From an uncultured Dorea sp. (GTDB lineage: Bacteria > Bacillota > Clostridia > Lachnospirales > Lachnospiraceae): 23,426 bases of DNA. The stretch spans positions 1-23,426 of the forward strand of contig CAJTUQ010000039.1 in the NCBI GenBank assembly GCA_910579335.1. The letters run 5' to 3'. The translations under genes and the position numbers were made by a program. Below, piece by piece: positions 5,552 through 13,243 of this stretch. Positions within the stretch are counted from its first letter, which is position 1. Every line of letters begins with the position of its first letter. The notes under the pieces are model-generated. The model made no database searches. It was not told the DNA's origin and saw only the letters and a program-made list of their open reading frames with translations.

Positions 5552-6844
5552 ATGGAGCAGTATATTATAAAAGGCGGACACCCGTTGGTAGGAGAAGTTG
5601 AAATCGGAGGGGCAAAGAATGCGGCGCTTGCGATTTTGGCGGCAGGTATTATGACGGATGATACGGTCCGCATTGATAATCTTCCGGATGTGAATGACAT
5701 AAATGTCCTTCTGGATGCAATTGCGGGAATTGGTGCAAACGTACACCGCATCGACCGCCATACGGTTACGATTAATGGAAAAGGAATCAGGGATTTCAGC
5801 ATAGAGTATGATTATATAAAAAAAATCCGGGCGTCCTATTATCTGCTTGGCGCATTGCTTGGGAAGTATAAGCATGCCGAGGTAGCGCTTCCCGGCGGAT
5901 GCAATATCGGAAGCAGGCCGATAGACCAGCATTTGAAGGGATTCCGCGCACTTGGTGCGGACGTGGATATCGAACACGGGAAGATTATGGCGGAGGCAGA
6001 GCGGCTTTCGGGGAAGCATATTTATTTCGATGTCGTAAGTGTCGGCGCTACGATTAATGTGATGATGGCGGCTACGATGGCGGAAGGGCTGACTATTATG
6101 GAAAATGTGGCAAAAGAGCCGCATGTGGTAGACGTTGCAAACTTTCTCAACAGCATGGGAGCCAATATCCGCGGCGCAGGTACGGACGTGATTAAGATTC
6201 GCGGCATAAAAAGCCTTCACGGGACGGACTACTCTGTGATACCGGACCAGATTGAGGCCGGGACGTTTATGTTTGCGGCGGCGGCGACCAGAGGGGACGT
6301 AACGGTTTTGAATGTGATTCCGAAGCATCTGGAGGCGACGATTGCGAAGCTTTTGGAAATCGGGTGCGAGGTAGAAGAATTTGATGATGCGGTGCGTGTG
6401 GTGTCCAAGGGCGGACTGCGCAGCACGCATGTAAAGACGCTTCCTTATCCGGGCTTTCCTACAGATATGCAGCCGCAGATCGGCGTGACGTTAGCTTTGT
6501 GTAAAGGGACAAGTACGATTACGGAAAGTATATTTGAAAATCGTTTTAAATATTTAGATGAGCTTGCCAGAATGGGAGGCAATGTAAAGATAGAAGGAAA
6601 TTCTGCCACAATTGAGGGTGTGAGAGAGTTTTCGGGCGCACGGGTAAGCGCGCCGGATTTGCGCGCAGGAGCGGCGCTTTGCATAGCCGGGCTTGCGGCG
6701 GACGGAATTACCATTGTGGATGACATCGTATATATCCAGAGAGGATATGAGCGGTTTGATGAAAAGCTGCGCGGTATCGGAGCCGTGATGGAGAAGGTGG
6801 AGACAGAAAGACAGATTCAGAAGTTTAAGCTGAAAGTGAGCTGA
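5552..6844 (+). CDS. murA: UDP-N-acetylglucosamine 1-carboxyvinyltransferase
   Basis: A 430-aa MurA, the cytoplasmic enzyme that transfers enolpyruvate from PEP to UDP-GlcNAc in the first committed step of peptidoglycan synthesis. Lys22-Asn23 of the IGGAKNAAL motif and Cys117 in LPGGCNIGSRP are the substrate-binding and catalytic residues. Because Cys is present rather than Asp, fosfomycin can in principle alkylate it. DLRAGAALCIAGLAADG near the C-terminus is also diagnostic. The ATG at 5552 has GAGGTG five bases upstream; an in-frame start at 5534 lacks a site. It has its own promoter and is followed by the Bce-type regulator after about 100 bases, with no clear terminator between. Firmicutes often carry two MurA paralogues; this sequence alone does not say which one this is. 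Confidence 0.97.
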   Translation: MEQYIIKGGHPLVGEVEIGGAKNAALAILAAGIMTDDTVRIDNLPDVNDINVLLDAIAGIGANVHRIDRHTVTINGKGIRDFSIEYDYIKKIRASYYLLGALLGKYKHAEVALPGGCNIGSRPIDQHLKGFRALGADVDIEHGKIMAEAERLSGKHIYFDVVSVGATINVMMAATMAEGLTIMENVAKEPHVVDVANFLNSMGANIRGAGTDVIKIRGIKSLHGTDYSVIPDQIEAGTFMFAAAATRGDVTVLNVIPKHLEATIAKLLEIGCEVEEFDDAVRVVSKGGLRSTHVKTLPYPGFPTDMQPQIGVTLALCKGTSTITESIFENRFKYLDELARMGGNVKIEGNSATIEGVREFSGARVSAPDLRAGAALCIAGLAADGITIVDDIVYIQRGYERFDEKLRGIGAVMEKVETERQIQKFKLKVS

Positions 6845-6892
6845 AAAGCAAAGCCCGCTGCGTCATATAAACGGCCTGATGTGTCTTGGACT

Positions 6893-6921
6893 TTAAAAAT
6901 CAACAAGAATCCTGTATACTG
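6893..6921 (+). promoter_or_regulatory. Candidate promoter for the Bce-type two-component genes
   Basis: TTTAAA (about 6893-6898), 17 bases, TATACT (about 6916-6921), 26 bases before the regulator ATG at 6947. The -35 is weak; the -10 matches 5 of 6. Confidence 0.45.
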
Positions 6922-6946
6922 TTATCTGTGAAAGGAGCAGATGACG

Positions 6947-7618
6947 ATGTACAGGATTTTTATTGTTGAGGATGATATGACGATAGCCGGGGCACTGGTA
7001 AGACATTTGGAAAAATGGGATTATGAGGCGGAGTATGTAAAAGACTTCAGAAATGTCGTAGAAAGGTTTCTTGAGTTTGAGCCGCAGCTGGTGCTCCTTG
7101 ACATTATGCTTCCGTTTTTCAACGGCTTTCACTGGTGTCAGGAGATACGGAAAATCTCGATGGTCCCCATTATTTTCCTCTCATCTGCAAGCGACAACAT
7201 GAATATCGTTATGGCGATGAATATGGGCGGCGATGATTTTATTGAAAAACCATTCGATTTGAATGTGGTGACGGCGAAGGTGCAGGCGGTTTTAAGGAGG
7301 GCGTATGCCTTTTTAGGGCCGGTGGAAGTAATCGAGTGCCGGGGGCTGGTGCTGAAGCTGAATGACGCCGTGGCGAACTTTAAGGGAGAGGAAAAGGAGC
7401 TTACGAAAAATGAATTTCGTATTCTGAGGCTTTTGATGGAAAGAGCGGGCCGGATTGTCTCAAGGGACGAGCTTATCGAAAAGCTGTGGGAGAGCGATGA
7501 GTTTATCGACGACAACACGCTGACGGTAAATGTCACAAGGCTCAGGAGGAAACTCGGTTCTATCGGGGCGTCGGATTTGATACGGACAAAGAAAGGGATA
7601 GGATATATTATAGAATGA
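6947..7618 (+). CDS. BceR/GraR-type response regulator (OmpR family)
   Basis: A 223-aa regulator with a receiver domain (about 1-118) and a winged-helix DNA-binding domain (about 128-223). Acidic residues Asp9-Asp10, phospho-acceptor Asp52 (LVLLDIMLP) and Lys101 (EKPF) are all present. The phrase LPFFNGFHWCQEIRKIS is characteristic of regulators paired with intramembrane-sensing kinases of Bce modules. AAAGGAG at 6931-6937 sits 9 bases before the ATG at 6947; an ATG at 6941 would be only 3 bases away and is less likely. It overlaps the kinase gene by 4 bases (ATGA). It probably controls the downstream ABC genes in response to cell-wall-active peptides; that role is inferred from the module type. 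Confidence 0.93.
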   Translation: MYRIFIVEDDMTIAGALVRHLEKWDYEAEYVKDFRNVVERFLEFEPQLVLLDIMLPFFNGFHWCQEIRKISMVPIIFLSSASDNMNIVMAMNMGGDDFIEKPFDLNVVTAKVQAVLRRAYAFLGPVEVIECRGLVLKLNDAVANFKGEEKELTKNEFRILRLLMERAGRIVSRDELIEKLWESDEFIDDNTLTVNVTRLRRKLGSIGASDLIRTKKGIGYIIE

Positions 7619-8721
7619 GCAGGACGATGAACAGGAAGAGAGACGGCGCGATAAAAGTCTTTATCGCATATTTAAAAGAGCAATTGTCCGAATTTATCAT
7701 GTATCTGGGATTTATGCTAATCTTCCCTATAATCTTTTATTTTTATAATATCCGTACAGATGCTGTTAAGTATGCCTTTTTGCTGGCCTTTGCCTGGTTC
7801 CTTGCCTGGGAGGCTATGCGGGCTGTCAGATTTTTCAGGCACCATGAAAAATTATGCGAGGTCGAGAAAAAGACGCCGTCGGAACTTTTCGGAATGCCGA
7901 AGGCGGATTCTCTCATCGAGGGCGATTATCAGAGGATTTTGGAGAAGGTATACAGGGAGAAGGTGGAGCTTGAGTCGGCCGGCAGGGAATTTCGGTGCGA
8001 GACGGCGGATTACTATGGAATGTGGGTGCATCAAATCAAAACGCCTATAGCGGCGCTGCGGGTACTGCTCCAGTCCTATACTCTGACAAAAGAAAACGGA
8101 AGTCTTAAGGACGAAAGCTCAAAGACGTATGCAGAACATGAATTTTTAGAGCTTGCCAGGGAGATGAAGCAGGAACTTTTTAAAATCGAGCAGTATGTGG
8201 AAATGGTGCTTGTCTATCTTCGCACCTCGGATATGACGTCGGACTTTGTCTTTGAGTGGCATGAGCTGGACGGCATTATCAGGCAGGCGGTGAAGAAGTA
8301 TTCTCAGATGTTTATACGGAAGAAAATAAAGCTTAATTATGAGCCGGCACAGAAAATGGTTCTTACAGATGAAAAATGGCTGACATTTGTGATAGAGCAG
8401 CTTCTATCCAACGCTATTAAGTATACGGGACAGAAAACGCGCGCGATTTCTATCTATACGGAAGGGGAATGTCTTGTGATTGAGGATGGGGGCATCGGAA
8501 TCTGGGCGGAAGACCTGCCCAGGGTGTTTGAAAAAGGGTTTACCGGCTACAACGGGAGAGAGGACAAAAAATCGACCGGAATCGGCCTGTACCTGTGCAA
8601 GACGGTTACGGACAAGTTAAAGCATGGAATCCGGCTTGAATCGGAAGTAGGAAAAGGGACAAAAGCTTATATCGACTTTTCGGACCGGACAAAGGATTTG
8701 CAAAACCTTACAGACATGTAA
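7615..8721 (+). CDS. BceS-type intramembrane-sensing histidine kinase
   Basis: A 368-aa kinase. Two membrane helices (about residues 26-44 and 53-72) are separated by a loop of only a few residues, so there is no extracellular sensor domain; such kinases read the state of their ABC transporter instead. His139 lies in YYGMWVHQIKTPIAALR. The ATPase domain shows QLLSNAIKYT (N box), EDGGIGI (G1), FEKGFTGYNGR (F box) and STGIGLYLC (G2). The ATG overlaps the regulator stop codon. The order regulator-kinase-ATPase-permease is the classical Bce arrangement for resistance to bacitracin-, nisin- or mersacidin-like peptides; the specific inducer cannot be read from sequence. Confidence 0.93.
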   Translation: MSRTMNRKRDGAIKVFIAYLKEQLSEFIMYLGFMLIFPIIFYFYNIRTDAVKYAFLLAFAWFLAWEAMRAVRFFRHHEKLCEVEKKTPSELFGMPKADSLIEGDYQRILEKVYREKVELESAGREFRCETADYYGMWVHQIKTPIAALRVLLQSYTLTKENGSLKDESSKTYAEHEFLELAREMKQELFKIEQYVEMVLVYLRTSDMTSDFVFEWHELDGIIRQAVKKYSQMFIRKKIKLNYEPAQKMVLTDEKWLTFVIEQLLSNAIKYTGQKTRAISIYTEGECLVIEDGGIGIWAEDLPRVFEKGFTGYNGREDKKSTGIGLYLCKTVTDKLKHGIRLESEVGKGTKAYIDFSDRTKDLQNLTDM

Positions 8722-8732
8722 GGCTGGATGGG

Positions 8733-8781
8733 GAAAATGTAATCTAATTCGATGGATATACATTTTCTCTTTTTTTATAAT
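8733..8781 (+). promoter_or_regulatory. Inverted repeat, T-run and promoter in front of the Bce-type ABC genes
   Basis: GAAAATGTA (8733-8741) and TACATTTTC (8759-8767) are perfect 9-base complements with a 17-base loop, followed by seven T residues (8770-8776). A promoter pair overlaps: TGGATA (8753-8758), 17 bases, TATAAT (8776-8781). The element may be an AT-rich terminator of the kinase gene, an operator for the regulator, or both. Confidence 0.55.
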
Positions 8782-8811
8782 AGAACCAGAAAATGAAAGA
8801 GAAAGGATGGT

Positions 8812-9585
8812 ATGGAAATGGCTTTGTTAGATGTAAAAAATGTAAGAAAAATATATACGGCACGTTTTGGCGGCAATCAGGTGGAGGCGCTCAGGGACGT
8901 GAACTTTTCCGTGGAGCCTAGAGAGTACGTGGCAATTATGGGAGAATCCGGTTCAGGAAAGACGACCCTTCTGAATATACTGGCGGCGCTTGACAGGCCC
9001 AGCGGAGGCAAAGTGCTTCTTAAGGGGCGGGATTTGGCGCATGTAAAGGAGCGGGAGCTGGCGGCGTTTCGGAGGCAGAACCTGGGGTTCGTGTTTCAGG
9101 ACTTTAATCTTCTGGATACGTTTTCTCTCAAGGACAATATCTTTCTTCCGCTGGTATTATCTGGAAGGAAGTATGACGAGATGGAAAAGAGGCTTGCGCC
9201 GATTGCAGAGACGCTTGGGATTACAAAGCTTTTGGAAAAATATCCGTACGAGGTATCCGGCGGACAGAAACAAAGGGCGGCGGTCGCCAGAGCGCTGATT
9301 ACAAAGCCGCAGCTGATTCTTGCGGATGAGCCTACAGGGGCGCTTGATTCAAAGGCTGCGGATGAGCTTATGCGGTTGTTTGTCAAGATACATGAGGACG
9401 GGCAGACGATTCTTATGGTTACGCATAGCGTGAAGGCGGCAAGCAGTGCGGACAGGATTTTGTTTATCAAGGACGGCGAGGTCTTTCACCAGCTTTACAG
9501 GGGCAGCCTTTCCAATGAGCAGATGTATCAAAAGATTTCCGACACGCTGACGGTATTGACAACAGGAGGTGGTAAGCATGAATAG
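8812..9585 (+). CDS. BceA-type ABC transporter ATP-binding protein
   Basis: A 257-aa ATPase of the MacB/LolD-like class that powers Bce-type permeases. Walker A is GESGSGKTT (44-52), the Q-loop Gln is at 96 (FVFQDFN), the signature is VSGGQKQR (148-155), Walker B is LILADEP (168-174) and the switch His is at 205 (MVTHS). Two starts are possible: ATG 8812 and ATG 8818. AAAGGA at about 8802-8807 is 4 bases from the first and 10 from the second, so 8818 (MALLDVKNVRKIY) is a real alternative. It overlaps the permease gene by 8 bases, indicating translational coupling. It acts at the inner face of the membrane with the permease to free target lipids from antimicrobial peptides, and signals to the upstream kinase; this role is inferred from the family. 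Confidence 0.94.
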   Translation: MEMALLDVKNVRKIYTARFGGNQVEALRDVNFSVEPREYVAIMGESGSGKTTLLNILAALDRPSGGKVLLKGRDLAHVKERELAAFRRQNLGFVFQDFNLLDTFSLKDNIFLPLVLSGRKYDEMEKRLAPIAETLGITKLLEKYPYEVSGGQKQRAAVARALITKPQLILADEPTGALDSKAADELMRLFVKIHEDGQTILMVTHSVKAASSADRILFIKDGEVFHQLYRGSLSNEQMYQKISDTLTVLTTGGGKHE

Positions 9586-11572
9586 CTCCATTTATTCAAG
9601 ACTTGCGGTTACTAATCTGAAAAACAACCATAAGACTTACATTCCGTACATTCTTACGGCGGCGCTTACCGTTATGATGTACTACATTTTAGATGCGCTT
9701 TCAAGAAATGAAAGCGTGGGATGGCAGGATGTAAGACTGGTGCTCTCCTATGCGGTCATGGTAGTCATGGTGTTTTCTGTTATTTTTTTATTCTATACGA
9801 ACAGCTTTTTGATGAAGCGCAGGAAGAAAGAAGTAGGCATGTACAATGTTCTTGGCATGGGTAAGATTCACATTGCAAAGATGTTTTCCGTGGAAACCCT
9901 GATAACGGCAGCAGTCAGCATCGGAGCGGGAATTGCCGGAGGAATCCTGCTTGGGAAATTGATGTGGCTTGTGCTTCTTAAAATCCTGCATTATGACGTA
10001 AATATGGATTTTGCCGTATCGGGGACGGCGGCCGCTCATACGCTGATGCTGTTTTCGGCTATCTTTGGGATGACGCTTGTATACAACCTCTGGCAGATTA
10101 AGCTTGCGAACCCTGTGGAGCTGTTAAGGGGCGGCAATGCGGGAGAGCGTGAGCCGAAGACGAAACGTCTTCTTGCGGCGGCGGGGGTCCTTCTTGTGGG
10201 CTTTGGCTATTATGTGGCGCTTACTACGGAGTCTCCGCTTCAGGCGCTTCAGTTGTTTTTCGTGGCGGTTTTATGTGTGATTCTTGGCACTTATGCGCTG
10301 TTTGCCGCAGGGAGTATTGCGCTTTTAAAACTATTAAAAAAGAAAAAGAGCTTTTATTATGAAACGAGACACTTTACAGCGGTATCCGGCATGATTTACC
10401 GCATGAAGCAGAATGCGGCAGGGCTTGCAAATATCTGTATTTTAAGTACGATGGTTCTTGTAATGATTTCCACGACGATTTGTATGTATATGGGAATGGA
10501 CGACATCCTGACGACCCGCTATCCGAGAGAGTTCGAGGTGACATGCTTTTATCCGGACGGAGAGGCGGAAGAAAAAATCCTCAAAATTATTGATGAGGAG
10601 GTGAAGAAAGCAGGTGTTTCTGCAAAGGCTCAAATGGGGTATCACTACGGAGGGGTAGCGACTCTTAAGAAGGGAAATGAATTTAAGATTGCGGTGGATG
10701 GCGACGTGTACAGCGGCAAGCCGGATATTTATGAGCTTGAGATGATTCCGCTTGAAGATTACAATGCGCTGGAAGGACAAAACGTAAGTCTTAAAGAAGA
10801 TGAAGTTCTTTTGTATAACCCGGATAAAAATGCAGAAAAAATGGGAAACACAGTTTGGATAGAGGGCGTTTCCTACAAGGTTTTAGAGGAGCTTGAGGCA
10901 TTTTCGCTGGAGGAAAAGAATGCTTCCAGAATCGTGGGAGGATATTACGTCGTCGTAAAAGATAAAGAACAGATACAGGAATTTCTAAATGCGGCATACG
11001 AAAGGCTCAAGAAGGAAAATCCGCAGCTTGGCACGATAGAGGTACAGTACAAGGCGTGTCTGGATTTGGAGGGTGCAAAAGAGGACTGCCGGAGGGCGGA
11101 AGCGGCGCTTAAGGAGCGCATAAAGAAAGAGGTGCCGGACTCTTACTGCGACGGGCGTGAAATGGAACGGGAGACCTTTTATCTTTTATACGGCGGGCTG
11201 TTTTTCATCGGATTGTATCTCGGCCTCATGTTTCTGATGGCGACGGTTTTGATTATCTACTATAAACAGATATCAGAAGGATATGACGATAGAGAGCGCT
11301 ATCAAATCATGCAGAAAGTAGGCATGAGCAAAAAAGAGGTCAGACAGTCGATCCGCAGCCAGGTGCTGATGGTGTTTTTCCTGCCGCTTGCTGTGTCGGT
11401 ACTTCATATTGCAGTTGCATTTAAGGTAATCACAAAGCTTTTGACAATTTTTAACATGGTAAACGTGCCGTTATTCTTTTCGTGTACAATTGCAACGGTG
11501 GCGGTGTTTGCAGTATTTTATGCAGTCGTCTTTGGCGTGACGGCGAGAGAATATTACCGTATCGTAGGGTAG
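9578..11572 (+). CDS. BceB-type ABC transporter permease (FtsX-like)
   Basis: A 664-aa permease with the Bce layout: an N-terminal FtsX-like membrane block (helices near residues 20-40, 55-80, 105-135, 150-175, then 195-215 and 220-250), a seventh helix around 285-310, a soluble external domain of about 200 residues (roughly 315-520), and three C-terminal helices (about 525-555, 590-615, 625-655). The large external loop is the region that binds peptide-lipid complexes and sets specificity in this family. The start is the ATG at 9578, behind AGGAGGTG (9564-9571); the in-frame GTG at 9569 is part of that ribosome-binding site. Last gene of the module; no obvious terminator follows before the metK promoter. 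Confidence 0.93.
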   Translation: MNSSIYSRLAVTNLKNNHKTYIPYILTAALTVMMYYILDALSRNESVGWQDVRLVLSYAVMVVMVFSVIFLFYTNSFLMKRRKKEVGMYNVLGMGKIHIAKMFSVETLITAAVSIGAGIAGGILLGKLMWLVLLKILHYDVNMDFAVSGTAAAHTLMLFSAIFGMTLVYNLWQIKLANPVELLRGGNAGEREPKTKRLLAAAGVLLVGFGYYVALTTESPLQALQLFFVAVLCVILGTYALFAAGSIALLKLLKKKKSFYYETRHFTAVSGMIYRMKQNAAGLANICILSTMVLVMISTTICMYMGMDDILTTRYPREFEVTCFYPDGEAEEKILKIIDEEVKKAGVSAKAQMGYHYGGVATLKKGNEFKIAVDGDVYSGKPDIYELEMIPLEDYNALEGQNVSLKEDEVLLYNPDKNAEKMGNTVWIEGVSYKVLEELEAFSLEEKNASRIVGGYYVVVKDKEQIQEFLNAAYERLKKENPQLGTIEVQYKACLDLEGAKEDCRRAEAALKERIKKEVPDSYCDGREMERETFYLLYGGLFFIGLYLGLMFLMATVLIIYYKQISEGYDDRERYQIMQKVGMSKKEVRQSIRSQVLMVFFLPLAVSVLHIAVAFKVITKLLTIFNMVNVPLFFSCTIATVAVFAVFYAVVFGVTAREYYRIVG

Positions 11573-11623
11573 GGTAGGTAAAAGGAATGGCTCCCTGAAG
11601 AATCATTAATTTGCGGAATGGTA

Positions 11624-11652
11624 TTGACATTACGGCCAAAACCTAGTAAAGT
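11624..11652 (+). promoter_or_regulatory. metK promoter
   Basis: A consensus -35 TTGACA (11624-11629), 17 bases, TAAAGT (11647-11652). The start point would be about 11659, just upstream of the riboswitch. The interval 11573-11938 (366 bases) holds this promoter, the S-box, its terminator and one extra hairpin. Confidence 0.75.
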
Positions 11653-11680
11653 TTATTTGTAAAAATTAATAATGCAAGCT

Positions 11681-11785
11681 TTCTCTTATTCAGAGCAGTG
11701 GAGATACAAAGGATCTGTGAAGCTGCGGCAACCCCCTTATGAGTGGAAGGTGCCAACCTGAGCGAGTCATCGAACAATAAGAGGA
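11681..11785 (+). ncRNA. SAM-I (S-box) riboswitch controlling metK
   Basis: The aptamer is closed by P1, CTCTTATT (11683-11690) with AATAAGAG (11776-11783). Inside are the S-box landmarks: CAGAGCAGTGGAG near the start, GCTGCGGCAACC (11722-11733), AAGGTGCCAACCTGAGCGAG (11747-11766), then GAACA before P1 closes. It senses S-adenosylmethionine. The 3' P1 strand region AAGAGGATTG (11779-11788) can instead pair with CAGTCCGCTT (11807-11816), 9 of 10 pairs, to form an antiterminator that excludes both P1 and the terminator. High SAM therefore should stop transcription before metK, a direct product feedback. SAM-I control of metK is well known in Firmicutes. Confidence 0.96.
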
Positions 11786-11802
11786 TTGGTTTATGTGATT
11801 AT

Positions 11803-11832
11803 AAAACAGTCCGCTTTTGCGGGCTGTTTTTT
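11803..11832 (+). terminator. SAM-riboswitch expression-platform terminator
   Basis: ACAGTCCGC (11806-11814) pairs with GCGGGCTGT (11819-11827), one G-U pair, TTTT loop, followed by a run of six T (11827-11832). Its 5' arm is shared with the antiterminator described for the riboswitch. Confidence 0.93.
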
Positions 11833-11892
11833 GAATAGCAGGGAAGAATGAGATTTCTTTTCCGGCAGCCAATTGCCTTAAGAGAAAGGGAG

Positions 11893-11920
11893 CAAAAGAA
11901 ACGGGGGGACGTTTCTTTTG
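11893..11920 (+). repeat. 11-bp hairpin between the S-box terminator and the metK ribosome-binding site
   Basis: CAAAAGAAACG (11893-11903) and CGTTTCTTTTG (11910-11920) are exact complements with a 6-base G-rich loop. It ends 5 bases before the AAAGGAG of metK and lacks a trailing T-run, so it is more likely an mRNA 5'-structure than a terminator. Confidence 0.6.
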
Positions 11921-11938
11921 GCAGGAAAGGAGAAAAAA

Positions 11939-13129
11939 ATGGAAAAAAGATTATTTACTTCGGAATCTGTGACGGAGGGACACCCGGATAAGATGTGCGA
12001 CCAGATATCCGACGCCATTCTGGACGCGCTTATGGCGCAGGATCCAATGAGCCGCGTGGCATGCGAGACGAGCACGACGACAGGCCTTGTACTTGTCATG
12101 GGTGAGATTACTACAAATGCATATGTGGACATTCAGAAAATCGTGCGCGATACGATTAAGGAAATCGGGTACACCCGCGCAAAATATGGTTTTGATGCAG
12201 AGACCTGCGGAGTTATCACTGCGATTGACGAGCAGTCCAGCGACATTGCTATGGGTGTTGACAAGGCGCTTGAGGCAAAGGAAAATAAGATGTCCGAGGA
12301 GGAGATAGCGGCAATCGGAGCAGGAGATCAGGGGATGATGTTCGGCTATGCGTCCAATGAGACGCCGGAGCTTATGCCTTACCCGATTTCTCTTGCGCAT
12401 AAGCTTGCCATCAAGCTTACAGAGATTCGAAAGGACGGGACGCTCAAATACTTGAGGCCGGACGGAAAGACGCAGGTTACGGTTGAATATGATGAAGACG
12501 GGAATCCGAAGCGCCTGGACGCAGTCGTTCTTTCTACCCAGCATGACCCGGATGTGTCACAGGAGCAGATACATGAGGATATTAAAAAATATGTATTTGA
12601 CGCGGTGATTCCAAACGGAATGGTAGACGAGAATACGAAATTCTTTATCAATCCGACAGGACGTTTTGTTATCGGCGGACCTCACGGCGACAGCGGGCTT
12701 ACGGGACGCAAGATTATCGTAGACACTTACGGAGGAATGGCTCGTCACGGCGGCGGGGCGTTTTCCGGAAAGGATTGTACGAAAGTTGACCGTTCCGCAG
12801 CATATGCGGCGCGTTACGTGGCGAAAAATATCGTTGCCGCAGGACTTGCGGACAAATGCGAGATTCAGCTTTCCTACGCAATCGGCGTGGCGAATCCGAC
12901 CTCTGTTATGGTAGACACCTTCGGGACAGGAAAGCTTCCGGATGAAAAGCTTGTAGACATTATCAGGGAGAATTTTGATTTAAGGCCGGCTGGTATTATA
13001 AAGATGCTTGACCTTAGAAGGCCGATTTACAAGCAGACGGCAAGTTACGGCCATTTTGGGCGCACGGATGTGGAGCTGCCGTGGGAAAAGACAGACAAAG
13101 TGGATGTGCTGGAAGGGTACTTGAAGTAA
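11939..13129 (+). CDS. metK: S-adenosylmethionine synthetase
   Basis: A 396-aa MetK that makes SAM from methionine and ATP in the cytoplasm. It begins MEKRLFTSESVTEGHPDKMC, with His and Asp of the GHPDK ATP site, has GAGDQGMMFGYA in the middle and GGGAFSGKDCTKVDRSAAY, the phosphate-binding loop, in the C-terminal half. Full length for the family. The ATG at 11939 follows AAAGGAG (11926-11932); in-frame upstream codons from 11918 run through the preceding hairpin and are not coding. It is transcribed from its own promoter under SAM-I riboswitch control and ends at a terminator at 13175-13201, so it is a single-gene unit. Confidence 0.98.
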   Translation: MEKRLFTSESVTEGHPDKMCDQISDAILDALMAQDPMSRVACETSTTTGLVLVMGEITTNAYVDIQKIVRDTIKEIGYTRAKYGFDAETCGVITAIDEQSSDIAMGVDKALEAKENKMSEEEIAAIGAGDQGMMFGYASNETPELMPYPISLAHKLAIKLTEIRKDGTLKYLRPDGKTQVTVEYDEDGNPKRLDAVVLSTQHDPDVSQEQIHEDIKKYVFDAVIPNGMVDENTKFFINPTGRFVIGGPHGDSGLTGRKIIVDTYGGMARHGGGAFSGKDCTKVDRSAAYAARYVAKNIVAAGLADKCEIQLSYAIGVANPTSVMVDTFGTGKLPDEKLVDIIRENFDLRPAGIIKMLDLRRPIYKQTASYGHFGRTDVELPWEKTDKVDVLEGYLK

Positions 13130-13174
13130 ATCCGCGGATGAATCTGTTTTATAGAAATTTTAGAAATATTTATT

Positions 13175-13201
13175 GGCGCTTTGGTGTGAAGCGCCTTTTT
13201 T
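13175..13201 (+). terminator. metK terminator
   Basis: GGCGCTT (13175-13181) pairs with AAGCGCC (13189-13195), 7-base loop, then six T (13196-13201), about 45 bases after the metK stop. A classical rho-independent hairpin. Confidence 0.92.
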
Positions 13202-13243
13202 CATGCTATACTTTTTGATAAGACGAGATTCGGAGGATGGCTT

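Noticed and set aside
5444..6430. 328-aa reverse-strand frame over murA.
   Set aside because: Antisense shadow of a highly conserved gene; rich in Arg/His/Cys as is typical of shadow frames, with no start signals.
5552..6844. Intrinsic fosfomycin resistance through a changed MurA active site.
   Set aside because: The active-site residue is Cys117, as in fosfomycin-sensitive enzymes.
8734..8767. Classical Bce-type operator (TNACA-N4-TGTAA).
   Set aside because: Only partial half-sites (TGTAA at 8738-8742, ATACA at 8758-8762) are present, in the wrong arrangement; kept only as an inverted repeat.
11951..12544. 197-aa reverse-strand frame over metK.
   Set aside because: Antisense shadow of metK with no independent support.
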